Shown: positions 60,804-64,000 of the stretch, piece by piece | Numbering within the stretch: position 1 is the stretch's first letter | Layout: each line of letters begins with the position of its first letter | Assembly (NCBI RefSeq): GCF_001439735.1 | Contig: NZ_JYLN01000007.1 | Location: 186,001-250,000 of the forward strand | Source: Pseudomonas paralactis | GTDB lineage: Bacteria; Pseudomonadota; Gammaproteobacteria; Pseudomonadales; Pseudomonadaceae | Reading direction: 5' to 3' | DNA: 64,000 bases | Translations under genes and position numbers: made by a program | Notes under the pieces: generated by a model | Databases searched by the model: none | The model's input: the letters and a program-made list of their open reading frames with translations, nothing else | Told to the model about the DNA's origin: nothing

Positions 60804-63800
60804 ATGCAATCGATCAGAAACAACCCACGCGTGTTCACTGCCATATTGCCAACTGAAGCCGTGACGCCGCGTCATGAACCCGTACCCACCCCACCGTCGC
60901 CCATCCCTTCCAGAACCGAGCGCTCGGCACCGGTACGCATACCCAGCGCCATACAGAGCAGGCTTGAAGCAACGCCACCAGCGCAGACGCCCACCGAGGT
61001 GGTTGCCAACCCATTCGCCAGCCGCCCGACCGTGCGTTCGGTGGTCGCGACCATGCTGGATAGCGCCCTCAAGCACCGCTACCCCACGCTGGACTTCAAG
61101 AGTGCCAACACCTCCCTGGCGACCCGCCTACCTGCTGATTCGGAGCAATATGCATTGACTCCGCTACTGGACCTGGCGCTCAAACACCTGGCAACCGGCG
61201 CCGATCTGGGCATCACCGCCAAGAGCCAATGGGTCGAATCCGACTCCGCTAACCCTCTGCGTGTGGTCGACGCCGACGGCAACCTGACCACCCTGGACAT
61301 GCGCACCGTCGAACTGGCCATCCGCGCCCTGCGCTCTGCTCTCCCTGGCGCTTACACCGCAGCCATTAGCCAGTATTGGGGCCAGGATGCCTTCGCTTCC
61401 ACCAGTCGCTGGCAATGGCTCAGCGACACCCTCAACGACAGGCTACGCGTCGGTGGCCTCCAGCAGCCGGGCCTCAATAACCTGCAACGCGAAACCCTCG
61501 ACCAAGTCGCACGCTACCCCGACACGGACGAACGCCGTCGGGTCAATGGTGCTGACGCCGCGCAGGTATTCATCGTGCAGACCACGGTGAAACAGGCGCA
61601 AACCTCCTCCACGCTGTTAAGTCCTGACCTGTTGATCACGCGCCAGGTGAACGGCCAAAACCTGGTGCTGCATGTAACGCCAGCAGGCGTGGTGACGCCT
61701 TACGTTTCTCTAGAGGATTTCGCCTCGGCCCTGTCGGACCGGCTCGCAGGGCAACTGAGCTTTGACCAATTGACCTGGAAGCGCATCGAACCAGACGGCA
61801 ACATCTTTGATACCCAGGCAGCCGTGATCCTCAACCGCCAGTTGCAGAACCTTCAGGCCATACGGCTGCCAGCCAGCACCCCGGTGGAAAACCTGGAGCA
61901 GCTGTTTTCCGAGGCGACCGATACAGCTGCCATCTTCACTAGCCAGCCGACCACGACGCCGGAACGCTTGCAACAGATGAAGCGCAAGCTGCCCGGATGG
62001 CTGGGAAATGCCAGCATTGCCGAGCGTTTTGCCTACCAGCGCGACACCCTCGCTCTCGCCAGCAGCGTGGCACGTCATCAAGGGCGCAGTTTCCTCAGCG
62101 ACATCCCCGATATCCGCACCTACGCCGAGCAGCAACTCAACGCCCAACTGGCATCCAAGGGCTATACCGCGAACGACCTGGAAGTCACTTTCAAAGTCGC
62201 AGTGGGTACCCTCGCCGGTGGCTACATCGAACCGATCAGGATGAGCCTGGTGGACATGGCCTTGGCTAACCTTGCAGGCCTGCCCAAGGGGACCATGGAG
62301 GTCCGCCTGCGTGGGCAGCCGGTGACCGACCCTCTGATGCCGCAGATGCTCAAGGACCTGATCAACAACGTCGACATTGGCGAGCATTACCCTGCTCTGC
62401 TCAAACAGCGCCTGCTCAGTGACACGCCGCCCGCACGTGAATGCGCCACACTGTTCGCCGAGCAGGTGCCATTGCAACTGAACATGCAAGCCCTGGAGCT
62501 CAAGCTCAAGGGCGAAGCCGGGATCACCGCGCAAGGCTGTCGTTTTGTCGAGGCCATCAGCCGCCCTGGCACCGGCCCGCGCACGGTCGATAACCAGGAG
62601 ATCACGGTGCGGCCCCTGGCATTGCTGCGCAAGCCCGGCGCCACACCGGATGTGGTGGCCAATATGTTCCTGATCGAGCCCCAGTTCCCCGTCCGCGGCC
62701 CGCACCTGCTCTATCGGCCGATGCTCGCGCCAACGCTTCAGGAGTTCGCCAGCCGCGACGCGCTGTTGGCCGCCATCCAGGCGCCGGGCTCGTTGCAACA
62801 AAGCATCCTGGCCTGGCTGCCAGACGACAAAGCCCGTGCGGTCTACGGCAACGGTGGACTCAAGACACCCCACGTCGCCCACTACAGCGTGTTCAATGAA
62901 TTCGACGCGCCACAAACACCCGCACCGACTACGTTGGCGATCGACGACTATCCTGCGGCCCGCACACTGAGCAAAGACCTGCTCGACGGCAACCTGATGC
63001 AACACCTGTACAACAGTAATGCCCAAAGCCTGGTATCCCTTGCCCACGGGCAGTCCACCTCGGATGCGCAGAGCCGCTGGGCGTTGCACAAGGAATTGGG
63101 CTGGTTGCTGTTCAATACCCTGCTCCCCGTGTTGCGCGGGCCAGGAGCCATGGCCGGCTGGCTGCTGCAACTGGCCAGTATGGAGAACGATATCCAGCAG
63201 GCCAGTGAGTCGACCGGTGGCGACCCCACACAAGCCATGGTGGACTTGCTGGTCAACGTCGCCACGCTCTTGAGCCATACCACGCCCGGCACACCAGCCG
63301 AACATCCGTTGGGCAAAACGCCCTTTATGCAGCGTGCAGAAGTCTCAAATCCGCTGCGGCGTGGGGCCCAAACACCAGCGCCCACACAAGTGCTGATAGA
63401 ACAAGAACCGCCCGCGCCCGGCGGATTGCTCGACAGCCACCAGCCGTTCGACTTTGCCTTTTCCAGCCTGCACGGACTAAGCCCCGCCCAGCGCGCTTAT
63501 ATCGCCACCTTCAGTGTGGCCGCCCCCATCGGCGAGGTCGCACCGATTCAGCAGGGCATGACCGAGGGTCTCTACCTTATTGACGAAAAACTGCATGCCC
63601 GTATCGATAACCACTGGTACCGGGTCGCTTGGGATCTGGACGGCGCTTTTGTCATCGATGAGCAAAACAAAGCACGCCCCGGCCCGCCGCTGAGTCGTGA
63701 CGGCCAGGGGCGCTGGCAGTTCAATATTGGCCCTAAGCTCAAGGGCGGCATGCCCGTCAGCGATCGGATACAAGCCACCCTCGACCACAACCTCAACCAG

Positions 63801-64000
63801 AGCAAGGCGATGCTCGAAAGATTCAAGGTTGAACGACAAAAAGTGCTGCCTATGGGGGTGCTGATGGAGGACGCCAAAGAGCGGCTCCAGGAGACGCAAG
63901 AGAATCTGAAAAAATCGGACAAAACCCTCAGTACTCTTTGGGGCCTGGTCAATAGTGGCGCACGTGGCGCTGACTTCGCCGACCGCTACCAGAAGGAGCT
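60804..64000 (+). CDS. Large DUF6543/'dermonecrotic toxin'-like protein, 3' end beyond the window
   Basis: ATG at 60804 with AAGGA nine bases upstream; the frame stays open for 1065 codons to the window edge, so the protein is larger. No signal peptide; the first 75 residues are Pro-rich (VPTPPSPIPSRTERSAPVRI). The rest is a long helix-rich region (PFASRPTVRSVVATMLDSAL; SQYWGQDAFASTSRWQWLSD) with late units GAMAGWLLQLASMENDIQQA and TEGLYLIDEKLHARIDNHWY, AWDLDGAFVIDEQNKARPGP. This is the layout of very large Pseudomonas proteins annotated as DUF6543 or dermonecrotic toxin domain. The 40426-42213 protein resembles the same family. The role in host or competitor interaction is inferred. Confidence 0.75.
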   Translation, partial: MQSIRNNPRVFTAILPTEAVTPRHEPVPTPPSPIPSRTERSAPVRIPSAIQSRLEATPPAQTPTEVVANPFASRPTVRSVVATMLDSALKHRYPTLDFKSANTSLATRLPADSEQYALTPLLDLALKHLATGADLGITAKSQWVESDSANPLRVVDADGNLTTLDMRTVELAIRALRSALPGAYTAAISQYWGQDAFASTSRWQWLSDTLNDRLRVGGLQQPGLNNLQRETLDQVARYPDTDERRRVNGADAAQVFIVQTTVKQAQTSSTLLSPDLLITRQVNGQNLVLHVTPAGVVTPYVSLEDFASALSDRLAGQLSFDQLTWKRIEPDGNIFDTQAAVILNRQLQNLQAIRLPASTPVENLEQLFSEATDTAAIFTSQPTTTPERLQQMKRKLPGWLGNASIAERFAYQRDTLALASSVARHQGRSFLSDIPDIRTYAEQQLNAQLASKGYTANDLEVTFKVAVGTLAGGYIEPIRMSLVDMALANLAGLPKGTMEVRLRGQPVTDPLMPQMLKDLINNVDIGEHYPALLKQRLLSDTPPARECATLFAEQVPLQLNMQALELKLKGEAGITAQGCRFVEAISRPGTGPRTVDNQEITVRPLALLRKPGATPDVVANMFLIEPQFPVRGPHLLYRPMLAPTLQEFASRDALLAAIQAPGSLQQSILAWLPDDKARAVYGNGGLKTPHVAHYSVFNEFDAPQTPAPTTLAIDDYPAARTLSKDLLDGNLMQHLYNSNAQSLVSLAHGQSTSDAQSRWALHKELGWLLFNTLLPVLRGPGAMAGWLLQLASMENDIQQASESTGGDPTQAMVDLLVNVATLLSHTTPGTPAEHPLGKTPFMQRAEVSNPLRRGAQTPAPTQVLIEQEPPAPGGLLDSHQPFDFAFSSLHGLSPAQRAYIATFSVAAPIGEVAPIQQGMTEGLYLIDEKLHARIDNHWYRVAWDLDGAFVIDEQNKARPGPPLSRDGQGRWQFNIGPKLKGGMPVSDRIQATLDHNLNQSKAMLERFKVERQKVLPMGVLMEDAKERLQETQENLKKSDKTLSTLWGLVNSGARGADFADRYQKE

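Noticed and set aside
61710..63305. 531-codon open frame opposite the DUF6543-like gene
   Set aside because: Antisense shadow; the plus-strand frame is open from a good ribosome site to the window edge.

Overview
This is a 64 kb chromosomal segment from a fluorescent-group Pseudomonas (P. fluorescens-like). The evidence is high GC with Pseudomonas codon use, many REP/REPIN palindromes of the GTAGGAGCGAGC and TGTGGGAGCTGG types, the 180-kDa NAD-glutamate dehydrogenase followed closely by a MoxR/Bat operon, an AcnB aconitase, and an itaconate-catabolism cluster in the P. aeruginosa PA0877-PA0886 order. No tRNA, rRNA or CRISPR array was seen.

Layout. (1) 1-849 is the 3' part of a class C beta-lactamase gene. 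(2) 912-10621 is an itaconate/dicarboxylate module: TRAP transporter dctPQM, citramalyl-CoA lyase, itaconate CoA-transferase, an MmgE/PrpD protein, an acyl-CoA dehydrogenase and itaconyl-CoA hydratase on the minus strand, with a divergent LysR regulator and a dyad operator between them. (3) 10831-18979 holds a beta-lactamase-fold protein that has lost its catalytic serine, a MipA/OmpV porin-like protein, an RstBA-like two-component system, an MFS transporter, miaE, an Anr-box-driven tandem universal stress protein and a DUF1289 protein. (4) 19066-22039 is acnB with a long structured leader and a strong terminator. (5) 22204-35015 is a set of small metabolic and transport units: amino-acid permease, a pair of small secreted proteins, a D-2-hydroxyacid dehydrogenase, a phosphotransferase/SDR pair, a MocR regulator, a cupin, tag, dctA with two FCD-type GntR regulators, and a Sel1-like protein. 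(6) 35079-39947 is gdhB. (7) 40426-42213 and 60804-64000 (running off the window) are two proteins that resemble the 'dermonecrotic toxin'/DUF6543 family. (8) 43829-50671 is a six-gene MoxR-DUF58-DUF4381-BatA-BatBC-BatD operon with overlapping genes. (9) 52703-58169 is sbcD-sbcC-GST. (10) 58773-60561 holds a 59-aa secreted protein missed by length cut-offs, a lactonase-fold beta-propeller protein and a small DUF5629-like protein.

The most unusual features lie between genes. Two related elements (50727-51275 and 58257-58733) have matching terminal inverted repeats and 10-bp target duplications, and each has landed inside a REPIN; they look like a non-autonomous transposable element (MITE). A leader at 52077-52251 carries three copies of one motif that can form two mutually exclusive hairpins, one of which hides the ribosome binding site of a small DUF3077-like protein. 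A near-consensus hrp box (51900-51928) precedes a small effector-like gene. The acnB leader can fold into one long nested hairpin. Other supported sites are an Anr box at exactly -41.5 from the inferred start of transcription, twin MocR operator candidates, and FadR-type operators at dctA.

All gene names rest on family recognition from the translated sequence. No database search was run. Start codons were adjusted where ribosome binding sites or family length favoured an internal start.
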